Of a DNA stretch of 59,810 nt, positions 25,932 to 33,739 are shown piece after piece. Origin of the DNA: an uncultured Aeromonadales bacterium (GTDB lineage: Bacteria > Pseudomonadota > Gammaproteobacteria > Enterobacterales > Succinivibrionaceae); assembly GCA_902782145.1 (NCBI GenBank), contig CACZLZ010000012.1, positions 1 to 59,810 of the forward strand, in the 5' to 3' direction. Position 1 is the stretch's first letter, and each line of letters begins with the position of its first letter. The notes under the pieces were generated by a model, which saw only the letters and a list, made by a program, of their open reading frames with translations, had not been told where the DNA came from and made no database searches. The position numbers and the translations under genes are program-made.

Positions 25932-26573
25932 TCAGCTGTCATTCCGGGGCACACGGCATCTCATGGCCAGAAAGCCCGGCAGGCTCTCATCCTTCCGGGT
26001 GTAGAAGGAGGTCAGCAGTTCATCGAAAAGGGCGTATTCCTCCTCCGGGACGGCCAGTGGTCCGGATCCATGCCGCATCAGCATGACACTGCACAAAGTC
26101 AGGGCCGTTCTCTTGTTGCCGTCCCAGAAGGGCTGCATCCGCGCCAGGCGGCAGAAGCAACCGGCAGCCTCCAGGGCACAGTTCCCGGATCCCAGGCTGT
26201 TCAGCCGGTCAATCTCCGCCTCCACCCTGCGGGGATCCGGAGGCGGAACCTCACCCATGGAGGGCACAAAGACCGGCCCGTTCCGGAGGACGCCGGGGAT
26301 CAGCGCCTGCTCCCGGGCCAGCAGCGCATTCAGGCGCAGAAACAGCGCCAGATCCGCCTTCATGCCCCGGATCTCCCGAGAGCCCAGAAACGCCAGGGTG
26401 TCCCGGACATTGCTGACGATAAGTTCATCATCCCCGGAGAGTCCCGGAAAGGAGGATCTGCCGATCTGGAGCAGTTCCCGGGCCTGCTCCTCCCCCAGGC
26501 GGATATCCTCAAAAAGGCAGAGGGTCCGGATCAGTGAGATCAGGAGATCAGGATCAGAAAAGCATGGATCCAT
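25932..26573 (-). CDS. Fic-domain protein, catalytic His replaced by Gln
   Basis: A 213-residue protein with a Fic fold. The active-site loop reads ARMQPFWDGNKRTALT, against the usual HPFxxGN(G/K)R; Q147 takes the place of the catalytic His, while the Asp, Gly-Asn and Arg of the nucleotide-binding anion hole remain. Fic enzymes transfer AMP or other groups to protein hydroxyls; without the His, activity is doubtful or altered. The start at 26573 has GGGGGAC upstream; a longer 237-residue frame is possible. No antitoxin-like neighbour is seen, and it is monocistronic. Confidence 0.8.
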   Translation of the reverse strand: MDPCFSDPDLLISLIRTLCLFEDIRLGEEQARELLQIGRSSFPGLSGDDELIVSNVRDTLAFLGSREIRGMKADLALFLRLNALLAREQALIPGVLRNGPVFVPSMGEVPPPDPRRVEAEIDRLNSLGSGNCALEAAGCFCRLARMQPFWDGNKRTALTLCSVMLMRHGSGPLAVPEEEYALFDELLTSFYTRKDESLPGFLAMRCRVPRNDS

Positions 26574-26704
26574 GGAATGTCCCCCAGGGCGCGCCCAGGT
26601 TGTCGCAGCGTCACTGAGGACGCTGCGGAAGATCCCGGGCGGCATTGTCAGAAGCGGATAAAGAAAAGAGATCCGAGAGCGCCGGCGGCACGGATGGCCG
26701 GATC

Positions 26705-27319
26705 TCAGCGCCGACGGGCGGTCTTCATGCGGCTCTGGTACAACTGCTCCGGGGTCATCCCCAGGGAGGCGGCGTGGCTGCGCATGATCTCAAAGTAGCG
26801 GATGGCGGCAATGCAGTCGCTCTCCGCCCGGTGGGCCGGAGGAGTGGCAATGCCGAAATGGAATCTCAGGTAGGACAGCTTGTGCTCCGGCAGATCCGGG
26901 AAGATCTTACGGGACAGCCTCAGGGTGTCCACAAAATCATTGGACAGGGACGGCATGGACAGCTGCGCGCTGGCGTCATAGAGGAAGTTGACATCAAAAT
27001 TCACGTTGTGCCCCAGGATGATGTCATTGCCCAGAAATGACCTGAATCCCGCCATGACCTCCTGCAGGGACGGGGCGTTCTTCACCATGGTGTTGGTGAT
27101 CCCGGTAAGATCGGTGATGAACCGGGGGATCCGGGACCGGGGATGCACCAGGGACGCAAAAGTGCCGGCCATCTGCCCCCGAACCACCCTGACTGCACCG
27201 ATCTCGATGATCTCGCTGTCATAGCAGGATGTGCCGGTGGTTTCAATGTCCACGGCGCAGTAGCTGTCCGTGGGATCCAGCAGGCTCCTGCCCTTGTGGG
27301 TTCTTATGCCCGCTGCCAT
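26705..27319 (-). CDS. DEDDh 3'-5' exonuclease (DnaQ-like)
   Basis: A 204-residue exonuclease of the RNase T / DNA polymerase III epsilon fold. Exo I is AVDIETTG (D-E pair, about residues 22-29), Exo II is GHNVNFDVNFL, and Exo III is HRAESD with the catalytic His five residues before the Asp. Length and lack of a polymerase-binding tail suggest a stand-alone DNA or RNA trimming exonuclease rather than epsilon itself. Its ATG overlaps the stop of the upstream diguanylate cyclase gene by one base (TGATG), so expression is coupled to it. Confidence 0.88.
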   Translation of the reverse strand: MAAGIRTHKGRSLLDPTDSYCAVDIETTGTSCYDSEIIEIGAVRVVRGQMAGTFASLVHPRSRIPRFITDLTGITNTMVKNAPSLQEVMAGFRSFLGNDIILGHNVNFDVNFLYDASAQLSMPSLSNDFVDTLRLSRKIFPDLPEHKLSYLRFHFGIATPPAHRAESDCIAAIRYFEIMRSHAASLGMTPEQLYQSRMKTARRR

Positions 27320-28257
27320 CAGCCCACCACCCGGTTGCGCCCACCAGACTTGGCGTCATACATCTTCCGATCAGCCAGGGCCAGCAGATCCCGGACGCTT
27401 GCACAGCTGTCCCGGCCAACGCTCACATAGCCCACGGAGAACCCCACCCTGGTGGGTGAGCTGTCACTTTCCAGACCCGGCCGGGTGGCCATGATCCGGT
27501 CCAGTTTCACCGTCACCTCATCAGGCGCCGCCCCGGGCAGGATGATAATGAACTCATCCCCGCCGTAGCGGTAGCTGTGCTCCTTGCCGAACACCTCCCG
27601 GAGCAGTTCACCGGTGCGCCGGAGAACCCGGTCCCCGTTATCATGGCCGAACTTGTCATTGACCTCCTTGAAGCGGTCAAGATCCAGCATGATCACCGTG
27701 ATATCCTCATGGCGGAAGTTCTCCAGATCCCGGTGCAGGGCCATGCGGTTCATCACCCCGGTGAGGGCGTCGGTGTGGGACATCTCCTTGAGCACAAGGT
27801 TTTCAGCCTTCAGAGCCTCCTGGAGGTTCCGGTAGCGGGCATAGACCCGGGCCTCCATGGCCCGGAGCTTGCACACAATGAACATGGTGATCAGGATCCC
27901 CACCAGCACCACCAGGACCTTCTCGGCATTGAGATCAGAGAAGGTCATGAAGGAATGCTCATCGGAGAAGAAATAGAGACTGTAGATCAGCATGATCATG
28001 CCGGAGGTTGCGCCGCCGCAATAGCCGAACATGGCCGACGCAGTCACCAGCCCGGCGACCAGGATCATGTTGGGGTTGGGGATCTGCAGCAACACAACCA
28101 TAGTCACCAGAGATCCCGTCAGCAGCGCTGAAAGGAGCACCGCATGAACCGGGCTGATGCCGTAAAGGATCCGGAACAGATCCTTCATGATATAGGACTT
28201 TCTGCTCATGAGACTGGCAAAGCCCCCGCTGGCGCCACCGTCCTCCCGGAGAGCCAT
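27319..28257 (-). CDS. Membrane-bound diguanylate cyclase (GGDEF)
   Basis: An inner-membrane protein with about four or five N-terminal hydrophobic segments (VHAVLLSALLTGSLVTMVVL, MILVAGLVTASAMFGYCGG, MIMLIYSLYFF and VLVVLVGILITMFIVCKL), a short coiled linker, and a C-terminal GGDEF domain with SHTDALTGVMNRMAL, MLDLDRFKEVND and the intact active site YRYGGDEFIIILPG. It should make cyclic di-GMP. No RxxD inhibitory site is evident in front of GGDEF. The start is uncertain: ATGs at 28257, 28209 and 28188 are all in frame and none has a good ribosome-binding site; I give the longest of the three. Confidence 0.88.
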   Translation of the reverse strand: MALREDGGASGGFASLMSRKSYIMKDLFRILYGISPVHAVLLSALLTGSLVTMVVLLQIPNPNMILVAGLVTASAMFGYCGGATSGMIMLIYSLYFFSDEHSFMTFSDLNAEKVLVVLVGILITMFIVCKLRAMEARVYARYRNLQEALKAENLVLKEMSHTDALTGVMNRMALHRDLENFRHEDITVIMLDLDRFKEVNDKFGHDNGDRVLRRTGELLREVFGKEHSYRYGGDEFIIILPGAAPDEVTVKLDRIMATRPGLESDSSPTRVGFSVGYVSVGRDSCASVRDLLALADRKMYDAKSGGRNRVVG

Positions 28258-28271
28258 GGCATGGGGGATAC

Positions 28272-28304
28272 AAAAAAAAACGCCCCGTCCGGAGGGATCC
28301 GGAC
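28272..28304 (-). terminator. Hairpin with T9 tract upstream of the GGDEF gene
   Basis: On the minus strand GTCCGGA-TCCC-TCCGGAC is followed by GGGGCG and then nine T residues. It lies just before the GGDEF start and could attenuate its transcription. The six-base gap between stem and T-run is atypical, so this is tentative. Confidence 0.3.
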
Positions 28305-28556
28305 AAAGTCCGCAGCGCTCACTGCCATACCTGACGGCTCCATGGCGGACCGGCACTGCTACTGCTGATTGTATGCCCAAACCGGGATCAAGGCAACATA
28401 ACAGCCCCCGCCTGGAATGCCGGAATTTATCCCCCGGATCAGATCTGCTAACATGGCAACGGCTTTTTGGCGCTCAGAGCCGGGGATCAGATCATCTGCC
28501 CGGGATCTGACGCCATGACATGCCCCGCAACACCCCAGGATCCCCCCAGGAGCGCC

Positions 28557-29330
28557 ATGACATACCGCCGTACCAATGCCACCACCTTCACCTTGCTGGC
28601 CATGATCCTGCTCCTCCTGATCCCGGAGGTCCAGGCACGGCACCACTCGGCGGAGCACGGCCGCCACCGCCAGAACTACACCTCCGCCCTGAAGGCCTTA
28701 AGTCGCATCTACTACACCCACCGCACGGGTTCCTTCGCCCCGGAGAACACCTCCCTGTACTGCGGCTGCACCCTGATCTACCGGGATCTGAAGCCCGCGG
28801 GCTTTGACAGCCGATCCTGCGGCTTTGTCTACCGGCGCAATCCCGTCCGGGGATCCCGCATCGAGTGGGAGCATGCCATGCCCGCCCATTACTTCGGGGG
28901 CGCCCTGGGATGCTGGCAGCGGGGCGGCCGCCGGGAGTGCCGGAAAAACCCCGGCTTCGCCTACATGGAGGGGGACATGCATAACCTGTTTCCCGCCGTG
29001 GGGGAACTGAACGCCGACCGGGGCAACTTCCCCTTCGCCCCCCTGCCGGGGCTGCACCGCATGTACGGGAACTGTCCCATGAAGGTGGACTTCCGGCGCC
29101 GCCTGGCAGATCCCCCGGACCGGGCCCGGGGTCCCCTGGCCCGGGCCTACCTTTACATGTCATGGCGCTACGCCCTGAAACTGGCACCGGACATGGAAAG
29201 AACCTATAATCTCTGGAACCGCCGCCATCCGCCCACACCCTGGGAGTGCCGGCGCAACCAGGAGATTGCCCGGATCCAGGGCAATGACAACCCCTTCATC
29301 ACCAAAGCCTGCAGGAGCAGCAAGCCATGA
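28557..29330 (+). CDS. endA: Endonuclease I (EndA/NucM family), exported
   Basis: A 257-residue periplasmic or secreted DNA/RNA endonuclease. A signal peptide (FTLLAMILLLLIPEVQA) is followed by CGC near residue 66, RIEWEHAMPAHYFGG with the catalytic His region, YMEGDMHNLFPAVGELNADRG, RAYLYMSWRY and the C-terminal WECRRNQEIARIQGNDNPF, all hallmarks of endonuclease I. Length fits the family (about 235-260). AGGAG lies four bases before the ATG at 28557. The gene overlaps the next by four bases (ATGA). The order endA, rsmE, ruvX matches E. coli. Confidence 0.93.
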   Translation: MTYRRTNATTFTLLAMILLLLIPEVQARHHSAEHGRHRQNYTSALKALSRIYYTHRTGSFAPENTSLYCGCTLIYRDLKPAGFDSRSCGFVYRRNPVRGSRIEWEHAMPAHYFGGALGCWQRGGRRECRKNPGFAYMEGDMHNLFPAVGELNADRGNFPFAPLPGLHRMYGNCPMKVDFRRRLADPPDRARGPLARAYLYMSWRYALKLAPDMERTYNLWNRRHPPTPWECRRNQEIARIQGNDNPFITKACRSSKP

Positions 29331-30340
29331 GACACACAGCTGCGGTCTTTCCCCTGATCCTGGCCCTCAGCACCGGAGCGGCCCTTGGGGAGACCTATGA
29401 CTTCAGCGAGGCCAAGCACATCCTGGGCAGCATGTACAGCCAGGCCAGCCAGGATCAGCGCCGGACCCTGTACTGCGGCTGCCCCATGGAGTTCCAGAAC
29501 GGCAGGCCCCAGCTGGCGGATCTGGATGCCTGCGGCTACCAGATCCGGGAGGACTACGACCGGGCACGGCGCATTGAATGGGAGCATGTGGTTCCCGCCC
29601 ACGCCCTTGGGGGAACCATGCGGTGCTGGAAGGAAGGCGGCCGGGAGAACTGCCGGAACAGTTCCCGGGAGTTCTCTGCCATGGAGGGGGACATGCACAA
29701 CCTGTTCCCGGTGATCGGGGAGGTCAACAAGGATCGTCGGGACTTCCGCTTTGAACTCTGGCGCGGCGAGGGCATCCTGCCCGACGCAGATCTGCCTCCC
29801 CAGGAGGACACCGCCCTGATCCGGATCCTGAAGCTGATCCTGAAATTCGTGGTGGATCTCATGGTGAGCATGGGCTACCAGGATGACGCCCAGAAGCTGG
29901 AATACTATGGCGCCAAGACCATAGCCTACATCAGCGACATTGCCGGGTCCCAATCCCAGGACAGCACCTCCGGGCATGGCACACCAGGCGCCTCTGGGGA
30001 CACCTCTGCCCCCCGGCAGTCTCCCGCTGCCGGCAGCCCGGAAAGGAGTGCCACGGCAGCAGCGGGGATCCACACCTATGGCAGCTGCGGGATCTTCATT
30101 GACGAGCGTCATTCCCGGATCATGCCTCCCCCCAGATCCCGGGGCACCGTGGCCCGGGCCTACCTGTACATGGCGGACCGCTACCGCCTGACACTGCCGG
30201 AAGGTGAACGGGAGATGTTCCGTAGCTGGAACAAGTCCTACCGCCCCGACAGCTGGGAATGCCGGCGGAACCAACTGATCAGGGAACGCCAGGGCAACGA
30301 CAACCCCTACATCACCGCCGGATGCTCGGGACGGTTCTGA
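29327..30340 (+). CDS. Second EndA-type nuclease with a ~100-residue insertion
   Basis: A 337-residue paralog of the preceding nuclease with its own signal peptide (FPLILALSTGAALG). It has CGC (50-52), RIEWEHVVPAHALGG (H87), MEGDMHNLFPVIGEVNKDR (H124), then an insertion (about 146-248): a hydrophobic-amphipathic helix LIRILKLILKFVVDLMVSMG followed by a Ser/Thr/Gly/Ala-rich linker. The family sequence then resumes with ARAYLYMADRY and WECRRNQLIRERQGNDNPY. The helix could be a membrane-active or partner-binding element. The four-base ATGA overlap couples it to endA. Confidence 0.85.
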   Translation: MRHTAAVFPLILALSTGAALGETYDFSEAKHILGSMYSQASQDQRRTLYCGCPMEFQNGRPQLADLDACGYQIREDYDRARRIEWEHVVPAHALGGTMRCWKEGGRENCRNSSREFSAMEGDMHNLFPVIGEVNKDRRDFRFELWRGEGILPDADLPPQEDTALIRILKLILKFVVDLMVSMGYQDDAQKLEYYGAKTIAYISDIAGSQSQDSTSGHGTPGASGDTSAPRQSPAAGSPERSATAAAGIHTYGSCGIFIDERHSRIMPPPRSRGTVARAYLYMADRYRLTLPEGEREMFRSWNKSYRPDSWECRRNQLIRERQGNDNPYITAGCSGRF

Positions 30341-30410
30341 ACATGTTCCCGGCACGAGCGCTGAAACAAAGCAACCGCCGCACCCGGGACCGCACCCCGG
30401 GGAGGAGATC

Positions 30411-31148
30411 ATGAGAAAGCCGAGGATATATGAGGACAGCCCCGCCCTCACCCCGGGGATCACCCTGGCCCTGGGAGAAAACGGATCCGGCCATGTGGGC
30501 CGGGTGCTGCGCATGCGCCCGGGGATGGAGCTCACCGTGTTCAACGGCACCGGCACCGACTATGACGCCGTGATCCGGGAAGTGACCCGGAGGGCAGTCA
30601 CGGTGGAGATAACCTCCAGCCGCCAGATCAGCAACGAGTCCCCCTGCCCGATCCGCCTGGGTCAGGTCATCAGCCGGGGCGAGAAGATGGATTTCACCAT
30701 CCAGAAATCCGTGGAGCTGGGAGTTGCCCGGATCACTCCCCTGATCTCCAGACGGTGCGGAGTGAAGCTTCCGGAAGATCGGCTGGATCGGAAACAGTCC
30801 CAGTGGCAGGCCACCGCCATTGCGGCCTGCGAGCAGTGCGGCCGATCGGTGCTCCCCCAGGTGGATCCGGTCACCGATCTGGAGGACTTCCTAGTCCCGG
30901 ATCCCGCCTGGCCCTGCATCATGCTCCACCCCGGAGCCCCGGCATCCCTGGGCAGCGCAGATCTGGGAACCTTCACCGGGATCCGGTTGCTCATCGGCCC
31001 CGAGGGCGGACTGTCCCCAGAGGAGGCCGTCCTGGCCCTGGAGCACGGCTGCACCGCCGCAAGCCTCGGACCCCGGATCCTGCGCACCGAGACGGCGGGC
31101 CTGGTGGCCATCGCCATCCTCCAGAGCCGCTTCGGAGATCTGGGATGA
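30411..31148 (+). CDS. rsmE: 16S rRNA m3U1498 methyltransferase RsmE
   Basis: A 245-residue SPOUT-class enzyme that N3-methylates U1498 of 16S rRNA using SAM. The trefoil-knot signatures are present: QKSVELGVARITPL, RLLIGPEGGLSPEE and LGPRILRTETAGLVAIAIL. Length is typical (243 in E. coli). AGGAG precedes the ATG at 30411. It overlaps ruvX by four bases (ATGA), forming a tight pair. Confidence 0.96.
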   Translation: MRKPRIYEDSPALTPGITLALGENGSGHVGRVLRMRPGMELTVFNGTGTDYDAVIREVTRRAVTVEITSSRQISNESPCPIRLGQVISRGEKMDFTIQKSVELGVARITPLISRRCGVKLPEDRLDRKQSQWQATAIAACEQCGRSVLPQVDPVTDLEDFLVPDPAWPCIMLHPGAPASLGSADLGTFTGIRLLIGPEGGLSPEEAVLALEHGCTAASLGPRILRTETAGLVAIAILQSRFGDLG

Positions 31149-31621
31149 GCATCACTGTTATAGGATTTGACTATGGCACCCGCTCTATCGGGGTGGCCGT
31201 GGGACAGGATGTGACCTGCAGTGCCCAGCCCCTGCAGGCCCTGCGCAGCGACCGGGGGAAGCCGGACTGGAACACCCTGGATCGGCTGATCCGGGAATGG
31301 CGCCCGGATCGGCTGGTGGTGGGACACCCCCTGAACATGGACGGCACCAGCCAGCCCATAACCGTCATGGCGGAGAAGTTTGCCGCCGATCTGTCCCGGC
31401 GCTACCGCCTGCCCTGCATCCTCAGGGATGAGCGGCTGACCACTGCCTCCGCCCGGGAACTGCTGTTTGCCAGCGGCGGCTACCGGGCCCTGGAGAAGGG
31501 CCGGGTGGATTCGGTGTCAGCGGTGCTCATCACCGAAGCCTATCTGCAGGATCCCCGGGACACCTCGGAGACTGCCCCAGCGCCCAAGGAAGACCAGAAA
31601 ACCCGGCCTGACAGAGGCTGA
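31145..31621 (+). CDS. ruvX: RuvX/YqgF RNase H-like protein
   Basis: A 158-residue member of the YqgF family, with GFDYGTRSIGVAVG at the N-terminus (first catalytic Asp), LVVGHPLNMDG, LRDERLTTASA and the last Asp in RVDSVSAVLI. It is annotated as a putative Holliday junction resolvase and linked in E. coli to 16S rRNA 5' processing. In E. coli it follows rsmE with gshB and yqgE between; here those two are absent and rsmE overlaps it directly. The tail beyond residue 140 is a short Pro/Lys-rich extension. Confidence 0.94.
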   Translation: MSITVIGFDYGTRSIGVAVGQDVTCSAQPLQALRSDRGKPDWNTLDRLIREWRPDRLVVGHPLNMDGTSQPITVMAEKFAADLSRRYRLPCILRDERLTTASARELLFASGGYRALEKGRVDSVSAVLITEAYLQDPRDTSETAPAPKEDQKTRPDRG

Positions 31622-31753
31622 TACGGCGGATCATGAAATAGCCCCGGATCATGAATGCCGATCCGCACTGTAGCCCAGGGGATCCGCTGCCAGCGGATCA
31701 CTGAACACTTAGCCCGGCGGAAAGCCGGATCTGAAAGAAAGAGAAAGCAAACA

Positions 31754-33361
31754 TTGTCACAGCCTGCACCGTCACCAACACCGGGACCTGAGAAGCCAGT
31801 TCTCCTGGACAGGTTCCTGCAGACCGCATCAGACGCCCCCTCCGCCCCGGCGCTCCACTGGGATGGGGGCACTGCCACCTACAGTCAGCTGTCCTGCCAG
31901 GCCTTCCGGGTGGCCAACTGTCTGAAACGTTGCGGTTTTGCCGGCAACAGCACCTGTGTCCTGCTCACCGGCAGTGGCCCCGTGTCCTATGCCGGGCTGT
32001 TGGGGATCCTCCTGGCAGGGGGGTGCTATGTGCCAACCGGGGAGCACTGGCCGCCCCGCCGCAACCTAAGCGTGATCCGCCAGTCCAAAGCCAGGTTCTG
32101 CATTCTGGATCCCGCACTGCTCCCGGTTTACCGGGATCTCCTGCCAGAGCTGGAGGACATGTGCATCATCACCGGAGCCGGCTTCAGCGAAAAGGAGCCG
32201 GGGGATCAGCCTCTGAATAGTTCCTGTTCCTGGCTTTCCTGCGCCGCCTGTCCCGGAGACCGTCTGGAATTCACACCTTCCCGATCCGGCAACGACTATT
32301 TCTACCTGCTGTTCACCTCCGGATCCACGGGAACCCCCAAAGGGGTGGGGATCACCGGCAACGCCGTGGAGGCCTATTTCTCCTGCCTTGCCGAACTGGC
32401 ACCGGTGTCGCAGGGGGAGCGCTTCATCCAGTTGCACAGTCTGACCTTTGACGTGGCGGAGCATGCCATGTGGCGCTCCCTGTCATCAGGGGGCTGTCTC
32501 TACCTCACCGGAGAGGATGTGCGCTTCATGCCAGGCGCCTTTATCCGCCGGCACCGGATCACGGAAATGATGGCCGTGCCCGCCACGGGATCCATGATGC
32601 TGCGCATGCGGGTGCTCAGACCCGGTGCTTTTCCGGATCTCCGCCGGATCTTCTTCTGCGGGGAGGCCCTGCCGGCTGCCACAGCTGCCGCCTTCTGCAG
32701 CGCCCTGCCTGAGGCCATGGTGTGCAACCTCTACGGCCCCACAGAAGTGACCATTGCCTGCCTTTTTTACCTGGTGACTAAAGAAAAACTTGCAAAAGAC
32801 GCTATAAACTCATATACACCCATCGGAAGACCGTTGCCCTCCACCAGGATCCGGGTGGCAGACAGCAGCCTCGCCCCCGTTAGGAACGGAGAAACTGGAG
32901 AACTGCTGCTGGCGGGCTCACAACTGGCGCCGGGATACTGGGACGATCCGGACAAAACCGCAGCCGCCTTTGTCACCGCAGATGACGGCTGTGTCTGGTA
33001 CCGCACCGGGGATCTGGTCCGGAGCACCGGCTGCGGGCTGTGCTACCTGGGCCGCCGGGACACCATGCTGAAGATCCGGGGACACCGGGTGGAACTGGCA
33101 GAAGTGGAGAGCGCCCTGGCAAAAGCAGTGCCCTCGCCCTTCGCCGTGGCAGTGCCCCGGATGAGGGCAGGGGAGGTGACGGGGATCGGGATCTTTGTAC
33201 CCGCTGACTGCAAGGTCACCGATGAGGAGATCATCCGGCAGATGGGGCTTACCCTGCCTCCCTATATGCTGCCGGACACCATCCGCCGCCTTGAGAGTTT
33301 TCCCCTCAACGCCAACGGCAAAATCGACCGGGGCCGCCTCAGGGACATGCTCACCTCCTGA
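31754..33361 (+). CDS. Free-standing amino-acid adenylation enzyme (NRPS A domain)
   Basis: A 535-residue single A domain with no fused carrier or condensation domain. It has core A3 LLFTSGSTGTPKGV (about 185-198), A4-like LTFDVAEHAMW with the Asp (D233) that in NRPS enzymes holds the amino group of an alpha-amino acid, A5 NLYGPTEVTI (about 325), A7 YRTGDLV (416), A8 RGHRVELAEVE, and A10 NGKIDR (521). It should turn an amino acid plus ATP into an aminoacyl adenylate and load the carrier protein encoded next. I place the start at the TTG of 31754 (purine-rich AAAGAGAAAG upstream); an ATG at 31655 would add 33 residues lacking domain character. It is 132 bases from ruvX, with no terminator seen. 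Confidence 0.87.
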   Translation: MSQPAPSPTPGPEKPVLLDRFLQTASDAPSAPALHWDGGTATYSQLSCQAFRVANCLKRCGFAGNSTCVLLTGSGPVSYAGLLGILLAGGCYVPTGEHWPPRRNLSVIRQSKARFCILDPALLPVYRDLLPELEDMCIITGAGFSEKEPGDQPLNSSCSWLSCAACPGDRLEFTPSRSGNDYFYLLFTSGSTGTPKGVGITGNAVEAYFSCLAELAPVSQGERFIQLHSLTFDVAEHAMWRSLSSGGCLYLTGEDVRFMPGAFIRRHRITEMMAVPATGSMMLRMRVLRPGAFPDLRRIFFCGEALPAATAAAFCSALPEAMVCNLYGPTEVTIACLFYLVTKEKLAKDAINSYTPIGRPLPSTRIRVADSSLAPVRNGETGELLLAGSQLAPGYWDDPDKTAAAFVTADDGCVWYRTGDLVRSTGCGLCYLGRRDTMLKIRGHRVELAEVESALAKAVPSPFAVAVPRMRAGEVTGIGIFVPADCKVTDEEIIRQMGLTLPPYMLPDTIRRLESFPLNANGKIDRGRLRDMLTS

Positions 33362-33469
33362 GCCTAGACACGGTAAAACAGCACTTCCGGACTGCACCGG
33401 AAGGAAGGTAATACACCAGACAACAATTCTCCGCAGGGCTGCACAACCAACAGACAGGATGATCCGTTC

Positions 33470-33736
33470 ATGAGCACAGAGAAAAGCCAGATATTCCGGA
33501 AACTGGTGGAGCAGCTGCTCCAGAAGCACCCCGGCAGCGGTTACCGGAGTCTTGAGGATCTTCCAGGAGACACCTCGCTTATTACCCTGGGGGTGACCGA
33601 CTCCATCGGCATGCTGGAGTTTCTTCTCAGCCTGGAAAACGCCACCGGCACCCAGATTGACTACATCAGCGCCGACACCAGCGAGCTGGTGACCGTGAAC
33701 GGTCTGCGCCGTCTTTTCAGCATCCCGGAAGAATAA
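33470..33736 (+). CDS. Acyl/peptidyl carrier protein
   Basis: An 88-residue carrier protein. The phosphopantetheine site is in GVTDSIGMLEFLLSLE, with Ser45 as the attachment residue, inside a four-helix ACP-like length. It must be activated by a 4'-phosphopantetheinyl transferase encoded elsewhere. Location directly after the free adenylation enzyme and four bases before the N-acyltransferase gene suggests it carries the activated amino acid between them. AGGAT precedes the ATG at 33470. Confidence 0.9.
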   Translation: MSTEKSQIFRKLVEQLLQKHPGSGYRSLEDLPGDTSLITLGVTDSIGMLEFLLSLENATGTQIDYISADTSELVTVNGLRRLFSIPEE

Positions 33737-33739
33737 GCA

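Noticed and set aside
29204-30556. 450-codon minus-strand frame
   Set aside because: Antisense to the second EndA-type gene and rsmE, with no recognisable motif.
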